A stretch of 64,000 bases of DNA from a virus. How positions within the stretch are numbered: the first letter of the stretch is position 1; every line of letters begins with the position of its first letter. The position numbers and the translations under genes were made by a program. Shown here piece by piece: positions 1 to 7,491 of this stretch. The notes under the pieces were generated by a model that saw only the letters and a program-made list of their open reading frames with translations, ran no database searches and was not told where the DNA came from. The stretch spans positions 259,099 through 323,098 of the IMG/VR virus record IMGVR_UViG_3300043436_004687; one strand, written 5' to 3'.

Positions 1-208
1 TGATGTTTATTTAATTTAAATTTATTTATATTTACTCCATTAAAATTGAATGAATTATTTGGTGGTAGGATGTATTTTAAGTCTGGTGATAAATTACAAA
101 TAACCCACTCATCTGTTTGAAAGTATCTAACTTTTGCTTTATTTTGGTGGGGTATAAATTGTAAATAAAAATAATAAATTTCACCCCTTAAGGTTTTTTA
201 ATTCTCAT
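1..208 (-). pseudogene. Unknown protein, frameshifted near its start, 3' end outside window
   Basis: An ATG at 208-206 overlaps the stop of the upstream gene in the usual ATGA fashion but reads only MRIKKP before a TAA. A -1 shift at the run of six A residues opens a frame that continues to the window edge and reads like real protein (for example RYFQTDEWVICNLSPDLKY). It is either a broken gene, a sequencing indel, or a product of slippage on the A6 run. No family recognised. Confidence 0.5.
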
Positions 209-405
209 TGTATTTCAATTAAATCTTTCGGAATATCAAACCAATTTGAATATTTAAAATGTTTAATCTGATGGTTACCAATAGATCCATCTTTAAATTT
301 TACAATTCTACCATCAAAAACCCTATCGGTTCCAACATAATTTCTAAATAACCAACGTGGATTATCAGATGGTTTAATAATCCTAATTTTAACATATTCA
401 AACAT
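205..405 (-). CDS. Hypothetical protein (66 aa)
   Basis: Small basic protein beginning MFEYVKIRI. The ATG at 405 overlaps the upstream stop codon; a second ATG nine bases earlier is possible. A tryptophan/arginine-rich stretch (NPRWLFRNYVG) is followed by a DGRIVKFKDGSIGNHQ segment. It is translationally coupled to the genes on both sides. No family recognised. Confidence 0.7.
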   Translation of the reverse strand: MFEYVKIRIIKPSDNPRWLFRNYVGTDRVFDGRIVKFKDGSIGNHQIKHFKYSNWFDIPKDLIEIQ

Positions 406-907
406 TTGCCACATCTAATTTTATCCCAATAGATTGAAATAATTCAACAAATTTTTCTACATTCATCGGGAATGATGTTTTATATGCTCTTCTTGGGGAT
501 GGATAATTATCTTTTATAAAATCCCACTCCCTAAATTCCTTACTATAAAATAATTCCCCAACAAACTTACCATTTTCAGTAACGTCCCAAGCATAGTCTA
601 CACCAGGGGAATTGCAAGGTTTATGATTAATATTTTTAAATATGTTAGATAAATTATTTGGGGAGAATTCAGTGGCAAGATTTATTTCTTTTAATGAGCT
701 ATAACTTTTAAAAAAACCGTTTGTAAATCTTACATCAATAGTACTCCAATCTTGCGTTGGTGGCCACCAATCATTTTCTCTAGTTGCTGGAGCTAAATCC
801 CTACTATGATGTTTTTCTTCAGCACTTTCTATTTCTAATTGAACTATTACTTTAGCATCAGTCTTAACATTGACTAATTTTCCTTTTAATAAATTTGTGA
901 TTTCCAT
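398..907 (-). CDS. Hypothetical protein (169 aa)
   Basis: The frame is open further upstream, but a promoter -7 box lies inside that extension, so the start is placed at MEITNLLKGK (907). The protein is acidic in its first half, with a tryptophan-rich segment (NDWWPPTQDW) and no signal peptide or membrane segment. It is the first gene of an operon that continues through the genes at 405 and 208. Repeated AAAAAACGCAATAA elements over its promoter suggest specific regulation. Function unknown. Confidence 0.75.
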   Translation of the reverse strand: MEITNLLKGKLVNVKTDAKVIVQLEIESAEEKHHSRDLAPATRENDWWPPTQDWSTIDVRFTNGFFKSYSSLKEINLATEFSPNNLSNIFKNINHKPCNSPGVDYAWDVTENGKFVGELFYSKEFREWDFIKDNYPSPRRAYKTSFPMNVEKFVELFQSIGIKLDVANV

Positions 908-939
908 TATTGCGTTTTTTTCTATTATTGCGTTTTTTC

Positions 940-972
940 TGCAAATATACATTTATTGCGTTTTTTTCGCAA
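940..972 (-). promoter_or_regulatory. Bacteroidota-type promoter with repeat operator-like sites
   Basis: Minus strand: -7 TATATTTG (plus-strand gcaaatata near 940-949) with -33 ATTG 20 nt upstream. The promoter sits among three copies of AAAAAACGCAATAA between about 908 and 970. One copy forms an inverted pair, TTGCG-N7-CGCAA, over the -33 box. This is a good candidate site for a DNA-binding regulator of the gene at 398-907. Confidence 0.6.
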
Positions 973-989
973 TAATGCAATTTTTATTT

Positions 990-2114
990 TTAAGAAAACG
1001 GTGTTTCATCAACATTTTCTTCCTCTGTCTCATTGTTCATTGCATCACCAATAAGTGCACCCATTATGTTACCACCCACCGTTGCCCCCAATAAAGGGTC
1101 ATCAGTTATGTAACTAATAGCCATAGATTCTACAAACCCATCATCTTCACACACTTCTCTTTCTTTAAAATAATTTTTAACATAAGATTCATCTTTTTTA
1201 TTAGATATGAATAATCCATTTTCATCACGCTTGGTGATACTTTTAGCTTTAGAAGTAAAGTCCTGAATTCTTTTAAGGTATTGACGTTTCTTCAAATCAC
1301 CATGCCAAATATGGTATAAGTCACCCTTAACAAATCCTATTTTACCTTTTACTACATCATAAAATTCTTTACTCCATTTATTGACTTCATCAATATTATC
1401 TGTAAATGATTTGGTGATACAATTGTGAGGTATTTGACCAGCAGAAGCATGTGCAATTATATGATCAGCACCACCAATTAAAGCTCTATCATATAATGGT
1501 ACTTGTTTTAAGATTTCACGCCTTGCGCCCCAAGCAAATCCTACGTGTCCATGGTTATTATAATTATCATCTTTCCATAAACTTGTTGTGGAAAAATTAG
1601 CACAAAAGCTACGCCAAACTTTATTGTTTCGTAAATTAGGTAAATGAGTTAAATGTAATGGTTCCATATTAAATGATGGTTTAATTTCATTTTCATCTAA
1701 GTGGACACAATACTCAAATGGTTGGATAATGTTATTATTTTTCAATGATTTTACACCCTCTGTTAACCAATTTAAGTTGTTAAATAAAACATCAGCATCA
1801 ACCCAAAAAATGTATTTATATTTTTTAGGTAAATTATTGATAATGTTATTTAATAAAGTTTCCTTATGCCAAAGTAAATTTTCGGTGTAAATTCTTTTTA
1901 TATTTTCATTTTCATCAAGCTGCGGTTCAGTATTACCAATAACACACTCTATAATAGAATGATTAAGATGTTTTATACTTTCATACCAGATTTTAAATGC
2001 TTTAATTCGATATGGAGAGTTTTGTGGGTTAAAGAAACAAGAAATTATTATTGCCTCAGAATGTGTTCGATATTTATTTAAATATATCGTGTTGTTTTTA
2101 ATTAAATCTAACAT
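990..2114 (-). CDS. Phage GT-A type glycosyltransferase-like protein
   Basis: 374 aa. The N-terminus (IIISCFFNPQNS) resembles the nucleotide-sugar binding strand of GT-A glycosyltransferases. A DxD motif sits at residues 106-108 (YIFWVDADVLF), followed by conserved-looking HVGFAWGARREIL and GGADHIIAHASAGQ blocks. A C-terminal LYHIWHGDLKKRQYLKR segment is shared by phage enzymes of this type. It would transfer a sugar from a nucleotide-sugar to an unknown acceptor (DNA, virion or host glycan). It follows the gene at 2126-2368 by 11 nt and probably shares its promoter. The fold assignment is fairly sure; the substrate cannot be told. Confidence 0.8.
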   Translation of the reverse strand: MLDLIKNNTIYLNKYRTHSEAIIISCFFNPQNSPYRIKAFKIWYESIKHLNHSIIECVIGNTEPQLDENENIKRIYTENLLWHKETLLNNIINNLPKKYKYIFWVDADVLFNNLNWLTEGVKSLKNNNIIQPFEYCVHLDENEIKPSFNMEPLHLTHLPNLRNNKVWRSFCANFSTTSLWKDDNYNNHGHVGFAWGARREILKQVPLYDRALIGGADHIIAHASAGQIPHNCITKSFTDNIDEVNKWSKEFYDVVKGKIGFVKGDLYHIWHGDLKKRQYLKRIQDFTSKAKSITKRDENGLFISNKKDESYVKNYFKEREVCEDDGFVESMAISYITDDPLLGATVGGNIMGALIGDAMNNETEEENVDETPFS

Positions 2115-2125
2115 TTTTATTATTT

Positions 2126-2368
2126 TTAGTTGTTTATATAATAACTCTCATCAACTCCATCTTTATCCATGGAATTTTTAACCCACTCTCTAATGGGGTT
2201 TATTTCATCATCCTTACCTTTTTCTAACATTTCGTTGAATAACTCCTCATTCCAACTATTAGTTAATTTAAATTTAGCTCTTTTCTTAAAATCTTCATAA
2301 TTGGTTAATTCACCACGATATTTTAATATCCAAAAGGCCATATTGTTTGCAAACATTAATAAACTCAT
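2126..2368 (-). CDS. Hypothetical protein (80 aa)
   Basis: The longest frame starts inside the promoter -7 box, so the start is placed at MSLLMFANNMAFW (2368). A short hydrophobic N-terminus is followed by a charged helical region ending in DGVDESYYINN. It is the first gene of a two-gene unit with the glycosyltransferase. Family unknown. Confidence 0.75.
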   Translation of the reverse strand: MSLLMFANNMAFWILKYRGELTNYEDFKKRAKFKLTNSWNEELFNEMLEKGKDDEINPIREWVKNSMDKDGVDESYYINN

Positions 2369-2396
2369 ATTAGTTTTATTTAAAATTAATATAAGG

Positions 2397-2428
2397 CAAA
2401 GATAAAACATTAATTTCTATTTACCAAA
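2397..2428 (-). promoter_or_regulatory. Bacteroidota-type promoter
   Basis: Minus strand -7 TATCTTTG at 2397-2404 and -33 TTTG at 2425-2428 with a 20-nt spacer. It drives 2126-2368 and the glycosyltransferase. Confidence 0.8.
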
Positions 2429-2440
2429 TTTTTTACAATA

Positions 2441-2470
2441 AAAAAAACCACAAATATTAATTTGTGGTTT
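2441..2470 (-). terminator. Bidirectional rho-independent terminator
   Basis: Stem ACCACAAA/TTTGTGGT (2447-2454 with 2461-2468) and a six-base loop, with runs of A and T on the two sides. It ends the 2477-2812 transcript. Confidence 0.85.
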
Positions 2471-2476
2471 TTATCT

Positions 2477-2812
2477 TTATTTAAAACAAAATCGAAGCAT
2501 CAATTCCCAATTTTGAAAAAATCTTATTCGTTCTTCATATATGCTTAATGTAGCTTTGGTTTCAAAATCTTTATTTATCATTTCAAACATAATATCATTT
2601 ATGTTTTCGTTGTTTGTAATTCTATATTTAGCTTCTTCAAAATAATCTAATTTATTTAGAGTTATTAATTCAACCATAATTTGATTATAAATTTCCCATT
2701 GTTCTAAAGATTGTTCATCTTCTATTGAGTTTTTAACAAAATTATTATAAGCTTTATCTAAAAAGTTAAACTTTCCTTTAGAATGTTTAACACAATGAAT
2801 TAAATTTTCCAT
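2477..2812 (-). CDS. Hypothetical protein (111 aa)
   Basis: Mostly helical, charged protein beginning MENLIHCVKHSKGKF. No motif or membrane segment is seen. It is followed directly by a strong terminator. No consensus promoter was found just upstream, so it is probably the last gene of the unit containing 2878 and 3243. Confidence 0.75.
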   Translation of the reverse strand: MENLIHCVKHSKGKFNFLDKAYNNFVKNSIEDEQSLEQWEIYNQIMVELITLNKLDYFEEAKYRITNNENINDIMFEMINKDFETKATLSIYEERIRFFQNWELMLRFCFK

Positions 2813-2877
2813 TTTAAAAAATGATAAATTAGAAATATGTTATAACGATAAATATCTAAAATAGCTTGTTAAATTAT

Positions 2878-3222
2878 CTATTTAGCTGAAATATTTTTGC
2901 TTAATTTACCATTATTTTTCAAGTTGCCTTTATACCAGTCATTTATAACTTGTTTTAAAAAATCTTTATTTAAACCATTAAATTTATGATTGAGATATTC
3001 ATATAAATCTTTAGGTGTAATCACTTCATTATTAACTTTCTTAGAAATCATGGGTGTGTTATAAAATTCGTGACCAATCTCATGTGTTCCAGTAGCTGGT
3101 TCATAATTTAAATCTAAATCCGTTACTATTGATTTTAAAATATTGTCTTGAACTTTATTTTCTTTTATTAAATTGACAATTAATTTTAATTGGTTTTCGT
3201 TAATTATAATTTTCTTTCCCAT
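2878..3222 (-). CDS. Hypothetical protein (114 aa) with IIINENQ N-terminus
   Basis: It starts MGKKIIINENQLKLIV, an N-terminus that recurs in small proteins of large phages. The middle contains THEIGHEFYNTP. The HEIGH segment resembles the HExxH zinc-protease signature, but no downstream metal ligands can be placed with confidence, so no enzyme call is made. The C-terminus is lysine/asparagine-rich. Confidence 0.75.
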   Translation of the reverse strand: MGKKIIINENQLKLIVNLIKENKVQDNILKSIVTDLDLNYEPATGTHEIGHEFYNTPMISKKVNNEVITPKDLYEYLNHKFNGLNKDFLKQVINDWYKGNLKNNGKLSKNISAK

Positions 3223-3242
3223 ATAAATAAATAGCTAAATTA

Positions 3243-3608
3243 CTATTTTAATTTAGGTTCTGGAGTAATATTTCTTTTAAATAAACCATAACCATCTGAA
3301 GTTAAATATTCAAACCTTTTAGACGATTGTTTTATAGCATATTCATAGTATTTTTTAAAGCCTATTATTGTTTCGGGTTTTATTGCATCAGAAGCACCAT
3401 CTATATTGTCCAATAAACGCCATAAAGCATGTGATATATCTTTATATTGATGTTCGCAAACTGCAACATCTAATTCCCCAACCCATTCAATGTGTTTATC
3501 AGTTTCTCTAGAACCAGTTTGTATTTCTTCATCAAAATCGTTGGCAACAAATGTTTTATTATTTTTGGTATTTAATAAAATTGTTTTACCTGAAATTACT
3601 TTATTCAT
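3243..3608 (-). CDS. Hypothetical protein (121 aa)
   Basis: Soluble, slightly acidic N-terminus and basic C-terminus (FKRNITPEPKLK). No motif recognised. It starts just downstream of the 3' remnant of the gene interrupted by the TnpB element, so it was probably already its operon neighbour before insertion. Confidence 0.75.
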   Translation of the reverse strand: MNKVISGKTILLNTKNNKTFVANDFDEEIQTGSRETDKHIEWVGELDVAVCEHQYKDISHALWRLLDNIDGASDAIKPETIIGFKKYYEYAIKQSSKRFEYLTSDGYGLFKRNITPEPKLK

Positions 3609-3620
3609 AATTAATTATTT

Positions 3621-3668
3621 TTAACATGGGTACCCCTCTCTTAAATTTCCTTGATTATCTGTGTGAAC
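3621..3668 (-). pseudogene. 3' remnant of small secreted-protein gene interrupted by TnpB element
   Basis: Immediately beyond the GTTCAC end of the TnpB element the minus strand reads in frame HTDNQGNLREGYPC then stop. This looks like a true protein C-terminus. Its N-terminal partner is probably the signal-peptide frame at 4924-4998 on the other side of the element. Confidence 0.55.
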
Positions 3669-3790
3669 TACCCACCCCACCAAAGGCGATGAGATGGGCT
3701 TCTTGCACAACGCATAGCCTAATTGCTTACGTTATCGTACAAAGGGTTGTTCCTAACCCCAAAATTCTTTATGTTATATGCAGCGTTTAA
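3643..3790 (-). ncRNA. Putative omega RNA (reRNA) scaffold and guide of TnpB
   Basis: The 3' part of tnpB and the bases after it contain a GC-rich, foldable segment (minus strand AAGCCCATCTCATCGCC then GGTGGGGTGGGTAGTTCAC, ending at 3663). This matches the usual end of IS200/IS605 right-end elements and their guide RNAs. By analogy with known TnpB systems, the next 16-20 nt (3662 downward, starting ACAGATAATCAAGG) would be the guide. The 5' boundary is only approximate. Confidence 0.65.
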
Positions 3791-4837
3791 ATCTCTATCT
3801 ATTGAATTACCACACTTATCACAATTGTAAGTTCTATCTGAAAGTTTTAAATCTTTCTTATGGTTTCCACAATTAGAACATATCTTACTGCTTGGTTTAA
3901 ACCTACCAATTACAACAAGATTTTTACCTTGCCACTCAGCCTTATATTCCAACATAGTCCTTAATTGCCTCCAACCCATTTCAGCTATTGCTTTAGCTAA
4001 ATTATGGTTCTTTACCATATTACTAACTGCTAAATCCTCTAATACAATTGTATCATACGTGTTTACTAATTCAGTAGATATTTTATGCAAATAGTCAGTC
4101 CTTTGGTTACGGATTTTCTCTTGCAGTAATGCCACTACTAATTTTTGTTTTTCTCTATTTTTTGAGCCTTTCCGTTTTCTTGCAAGGCTTCTCTGTTCAA
4201 TTCTTAATCTTTTCTGTTGGGATTTAAAAAAGTTTTTATTTTCATATACTACACCATCAGAAGTAATTGCCAAATCTTTAATTCCAAAATCAACACCAAT
4301 AGTTGTGCTTTCTTTAATTGGGGTTTTAATTGGGGTTTCATTATTAGTATCGACTAATAATGAAACAAAATATTTACCAGTTACGGTTTTAGTTAATGTA
4401 ACTCTTTTAGTTAATCCCTTAAAATTTCTATGATAATCAATAGCAACATCCTTTAACTTTGGTAATTTTAAAATGTTGTTATCAAAATCAACATCAAAAC
4501 CTTGTGGAAATGTAATTGACTGTTTAGAATATCTATTCTTGTATTTAGGGAACTGACCTTTACCTTTAAAAAAGTTTTGATACGCTGTATCTAAATTGAT
4601 AATACTATGCTGTAAAACTTGACTTGGACATTCTTTAATATAATCAAACTCATTTCTTAATTCTGGAAGTTGTTTAATTAAATCATATTTAGATATTGAT
4701 GTTTTATTTGAAGCATACGCAACAGTCTTGGTTTCTAAACCAAGATTATATACCAACCTATTCACACCAAAATACCTTTGTAATTGGTCTTTTTGGTCAT
4801 CCGTTGGGAATATTCTATATTTGTATCCTTTAAGCAT
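3719..4837 (-). CDS. tnpB: TnpB, RNA-guided nuclease of IS200/IS605-type element
   Basis: 372 aa, normal TnpB length. N-terminal OrfB helix-turn-helix-like start (LKGYKYRIFPTDDQKDQL). RuvC-like catalytic residues appear intact: D183 in IGVDFGIKDLA, E267 in IVLEDLAVSNM, and D347/D349 in IDRDLNAAYNI. A zinc ribbon has C320, C323, C339 and C342. TnpB cleaves DNA next to a transposon-adjacent motif, guided by an RNA from the element's right end. There is no tnpA beside it, so it is an orphan. It interrupts a small secreted-protein gene (remnants at 4924 and 3621). Classification is secure; activity is inferred from the intact residues. Confidence 0.95.
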   Translation of the reverse strand: MLKGYKYRIFPTDDQKDQLQRYFGVNRLVYNLGLETKTVAYASNKTSISKYDLIKQLPELRNEFDYIKECPSQVLQHSIINLDTAYQNFFKGKGQFPKYKNRYSKQSITFPQGFDVDFDNNILKLPKLKDVAIDYHRNFKGLTKRVTLTKTVTGKYFVSLLVDTNNETPIKTPIKESTTIGVDFGIKDLAITSDGVVYENKNFFKSQQKRLRIEQRSLARKRKGSKNREKQKLVVALLQEKIRNQRTDYLHKISTELVNTYDTIVLEDLAVSNMVKNHNLAKAIAEMGWRQLRTMLEYKAEWQGKNLVVIGRFKPSSKICSNCGNHKKDLKLSDRTYNCDKCGNSIDRDLNAAYNIKNFGVRNNPLYDNVSN

Positions 4838-4923
4838 ATATTATTAAATAATCTAAACTTTTGTAAAAGTACTATATTTTTATCTAAATTACAAGTTTTG
4901 GTTAAAATAATTCCTTTAAATCT

Positions 4924-4998
4924 CTATATCTTATTTATATTTTGACTGAAACTTAATGTATTTAATAGAAATAAAAACCCTAAAATTAATTTTTTCAT
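4924..4998 (-). pseudogene. 5' remnant of secreted-protein gene (signal peptide)
   Basis: The 24-residue frame MKKLILGFLFLLNTLSFSQ is a textbook Bacteroidota signal peptide (KK, hydrophobic core, SFSQ cleavage site) that stops shortly afterwards. It lies upstream of the TnpB element in the same orientation as the C-terminal remnant at 3621-3668. The likeliest reading is one short secreted-protein gene split by the insertion. Confidence 0.6.
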
Positions 4999-5061
4999 AT
5001 TCTTTAATAATATTGGTATTATTTCTTTGACAAATCTTGCCTTAGACCCCATATACTTCAT

Positions 5062-5385
5062 TTACAACAAACTATTTAATTTCAAATTTAAAGTATCATA
5101 ACTCTGAACGCCAACCATTCTATCAACAACTACACCATCTTTAAAAAATAATAAAGCTGGGATGTTCCTAACTCCATTAGCTGATGCAAACTCTTTTGAC
5201 TCATCAACATTCATCTTGATGATTAAAACATTATCATCTTTATTTTCATTAGCTAACTTATCAATAGTTGGTGATAACATTCTACAGGGTCCACACCATG
5301 TAGCATGAAAATCAATTAACATTACCTTACCGTTTTCTTTTTCCAATGTTTCATTTACATTAGAATCATTTAATTCTAAAACCAT
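5062..5385 (-). CDS. trxA: Thioredoxin
   Basis: 107 aa, the usual single-domain length. It has the thioredoxin fold signature with the redox site WCGPC at residues 30-34, a KMNVDESKEFASANGVRNIPALLFF block with the cis-proline loop, and the C-terminal G in KDGVVVDRMVG. It reduces protein disulfides in the cytoplasm. In phages, thioredoxins can serve ribonucleotide reductase or the replisome, but no such partner is in this window. The start codon directly follows a run of 15 AAAT repeats, which may affect expression. Confidence 0.95.
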   Translation of the reverse strand: MVLELNDSNVNETLEKENGKVMLIDFHATWCGPCRMLSPTIDKLANENKDDNVLIIKMNVDESKEFASANGVRNIPALLFFKDGVVVDRMVGVQSYDTLNLKLNSLL

Positions 5386-5445
<60 letters not shown>

Positions 5446-5464
5446 GTAGATGAAAATATTTCAC

Positions 5465-5677
5465 TTAATGAATTGGGAAAATATTTTCATCAAACCCAAA
5501 TATTTCCTCTATTTTAAGTGTTATAAATCTAATTGTAAGATAATCATCATCAATTAAATTATTCTCAAATAAATCACACATATAGCCACACCCAATTTTA
5601 TAATCCTTAAATTTTTCATGTTGCCTTAATTGATATTTACATATCCTATCAATTTCAATAAAAAATGATTTATACAA
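5465..5677 (-). CDS. Hypothetical protein, FKDY-GC family, copy 1 (70 aa)
   Basis: Paralogue of the next gene upstream (5682-5996). Both carry FKDY-x2-GC-x-Y followed by a helical segment ending in an L/IE-x-IFG motif. The pair is adjacent with a 4-nt gap, pointing to a local duplication. No signal or membrane segment. Function unknown. Confidence 0.75.
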   Translation of the reverse strand: MYKSFFIEIDRICKYQLRQHEKFKDYKIGCGYMCDLFENNLIDDDYLTIRFITLKIEEIFGFDENIFPIH

Positions 5678-5681
5678 TTTA

Positions 5682-5996
5682 TTAATTATTTAGATTGTTT
5701 ATCACATATTTACCAAAATAACCTCTAATTTCTTTCATTGGTGAATAATATGTTTCATAATGCTTCTCCATAAAATATCTATCAACATATTCAATAGTTA
5801 TATCTATTTCTAGACCAAAGATAGGTTCTAATTTGATTATAATAGCTTCTATTAAATGATATATACCATTAGTGTTATTAACAGATAAATAATTGTGAAT
5901 ATAATTACAACCAGCAATATAATCTTTGAAATTAGACTTTTGTTTCAAAACTTCAATTGAAATATCTGCTATGACCATAAAAAATTGAATGATCAA
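5682..5996 (-). CDS. Hypothetical protein, FKDY-GC family, copy 2 (104 aa)
   Basis: Longer paralogue of 5465-5677, with FKDYIAGCNYIHNYL in the middle and a C-terminal extension (EKHYETYYSPMKEIRGYFGKY). It lies 4 nt upstream of its paralogue and 9 nt downstream of 6006-6242, so all three are one transcript. Confidence 0.75.
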   Translation of the reverse strand: MIIQFFMVIADISIEVLKQKSNFKDYIAGCNYIHNYLSVNNTNGIYHLIEAIIIKLEPIFGLEIDITIEYVDRYFMEKHYETYYSPMKEIRGYFGKYVINNLNN

Positions 5997-6005
5997 ATTT
6001 TTTCA

Positions 6006-6242
6006 TTATGGTACAAAATTCAAATGTAGTAGTTCCAAAATTTCTTTATAGGCCATTTTATAACCCCTATCAATTAAAATACTTTCATTAGTGTGTTCAT
6101 ATTCCGTAGAATTTAACTCATCTAATTTAGATTTAATTAATTTATGTGCTTTTTGACCACCTTTGTTTTGATGATAAACCGCAAATTCATTTAATTTATC
6201 ATGTAATTCTATTAAATTTTCACTTTCAAAAAGTTCTTTCAT
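6006..6242 (-). CDS. Hypothetical protein (78 aa)
   Basis: Start placed at MKELFESENLIELH (6242) because the longer frame runs through a promoter. Acidic, helical, leucine-rich protein with a YHQNKGGQKAHKLIKSK segment. First gene of the small operon that ends with thioredoxin or the FKDY pair. Confidence 0.75.
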   Translation of the reverse strand: MKELFESENLIELHDKLNEFAVYHQNKGGQKAHKLIKSKLDELNSTEYEHTNESILIDRGYKMAYKEILELLHLNFVP

Positions 6243-6262
6243 ATTTAAACCATTTATATATG

Positions 6263-6294
6263 CAAATATAATACTATTTATTATCAGAAACAAT
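6263..6294 (-). promoter_or_regulatory. Bacteroidota-type promoter
   Basis: Minus strand -7 TATATTTG (6263-6270) and -33 ATTG (6291-6294), spacer 20. It drives 6006-6242 and downstream genes. Confidence 0.65.
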
Positions 6295-6298
6295 TCAA

Positions 6299-6577
6299 AT
6301 GGTGAAAAATTATAAAAATACTTTAATGAGTAATTTCCTAAACATTAATTTTCCAATTGTGAAAGTTAAATTAAAACCAAAGGATCTTAATTTTTCTAGA
6401 ACATTATTAGTAAAAAGCGTGTTTACTGGCAATCACGATAAATATTACCCTATAAATAAAAATTTACCTAAAGAGTTGCTTCTAGTAGATTTAATTACAG
6501 CACTAAAAAACGTTTTTCCGTTTAGTGAAGAAGAAGTAAAAGTAATTGCTTTAAATTATTTAAAAAAATTAAATTAG
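6299..6577 (+). CDS. Hypothetical protein on plus strand (92 aa)
   Basis: One of the few plus-strand genes. Basic N-terminus and a C-terminus rich in branched residues and charge (PFSEEEVKVIALNYLKKLN). It fills the gap between divergent and convergent minus genes with no competing frame. A TATTTATTAT motif shared with other plus-strand genes lies 24 nt upstream. Family unknown; a second start at residue 10 is possible. Confidence 0.6.
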   Translation: MVKNYKNTLMSNFLNINFPIVKVKLKPKDLNFSRTLLVKSVFTGNHDKYYPINKNLPKELLLVDLITALKNVFPFSEEEVKVIALNYLKKLN

Positions 6578-6831
6578 ATTTCATATTTTTGTTTTAAATA
6601 ATCAATTAAAGTGTTTCCACTTTCTTTAGCTCTATTTCTTAATTTATTAAAAATAAATATTCTAAATAAAAAATAAATAAAAGTAATAAAGTTAAAAAAT
6701 GAAAATAAAAATCTCTCAAAATAAATATGTTCAAGAAAAGAACCTAATTGGAATGTAAGCATTAAATATAGGAATAATAAATAAATTATTCCACCAATAT
6801 CGCTAACTTGTAAATTATTCTTATCTGTCAT
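6574..6831 (-). CDS. Small membrane protein (85 aa)
   Basis: Two strongly hydrophobic segments (about residues 13-32 and 42-62) predict two membrane spans with a charged C-terminal tail (NKLRNRAKESGN). It overlaps the end of the convergent gene 6299-6577 by 4 nt. Probably in the host inner membrane; role unknown. Confidence 0.7.
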   Translation of the reverse strand: MTDKNNLQVSDIGGIIYLLFLYLMLTFQLGSFLEHIYFERFLFSFFNFITFIYFLFRIFIFNKLRNRAKESGNTLIDYLKQKYEI

Positions 6832-6938
6832 TTTGTAGGTTTTTATCTTTATATAAATATAACTTAATTTTGATGAATTAATAAATAAACTATAATTAAT
6901 AAAGTAAAACTTGCTAAATATTTAACAATAAGTTGAAT

Positions 6939-7490
6939 ATGATAAATAAAAACATGAAAACACCTAAACTGACAATTGAATTAATCCCAAGTAGTGTATT
7001 TGGGTCAAATGTAAGAACAAATGTACCTAAAAAAGATTGGGATAAAATAAGAAAAGAATGCTACGCTAAGGCTGGTAATAAGTGTGAAGTTTGTGGGGGT
7101 GATGGTAAAGAACAAGGTTATAAACATTCTACTGAAGCCCACGAACAATGGCATTATGATTATGAAACAAAAACCCAAATACTAGTCAAAGTAGTAGCAC
7201 TTTGTGTTAATTGTCATCTTATAAAACACATAGGTAGAACATTTGCGATTGGTAAACAAGCAATAGCTTTCAAACATATTGAAAAAGTTAATGGTTGGAA
7301 CCATAAAGAAGTTATTGATTATATTGTAGAGTGTTTTATTGAACATAAAGAAAAATCTAAAATCAATTGGAAATTAGATTTAACTCATTTAAAGTTAGAA
7401 TACAATGTAGGTAAATTAGAAATATCTAAAGGTCAAACAAAGCGTTCAACATCTAAGAAACCTTTTTGGTTTAAAAAGAAGAAAAAATAA
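6939..7490 (+). CDS. HNH nuclease-domain protein
   Basis: 183 aa from the ATG at 6939 (the frame is also open from a TTG six bases earlier). KLTIELIPSSVFGSNVRTN leads into an HNH module with a zinc pair CEVCGG, the AHEQWHYD histidine block and LCVNCHLIKHIG. This arrangement matches a widespread phage and bacterial HNH family. The C-terminus is strongly basic (FWFKKKKK), as expected for DNA contact. It may nick or cut DNA; whether it is a homing enzyme or a replication/packaging nuclease cannot be decided. Confidence 0.85.
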   Translation: MINKNMKTPKLTIELIPSSVFGSNVRTNVPKKDWDKIRKECYAKAGNKCEVCGGDGKEQGYKHSTEAHEQWHYDYETKTQILVKVVALCVNCHLIKHIGRTFAIGKQAIAFKHIEKVNGWNHKEVIDYIVECFIEHKEKSKINWKLDLTHLKLEYNVGKLEISKGQTKRSTSKKPFWFKKKKK

Positions 7491-7491
7491 T

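Noticed and set aside
2878-3222. HEIGH as a zinc protease site
   Set aside because: A single HExxH-like pentapeptide without further ligands in a 114-residue protein is not enough.
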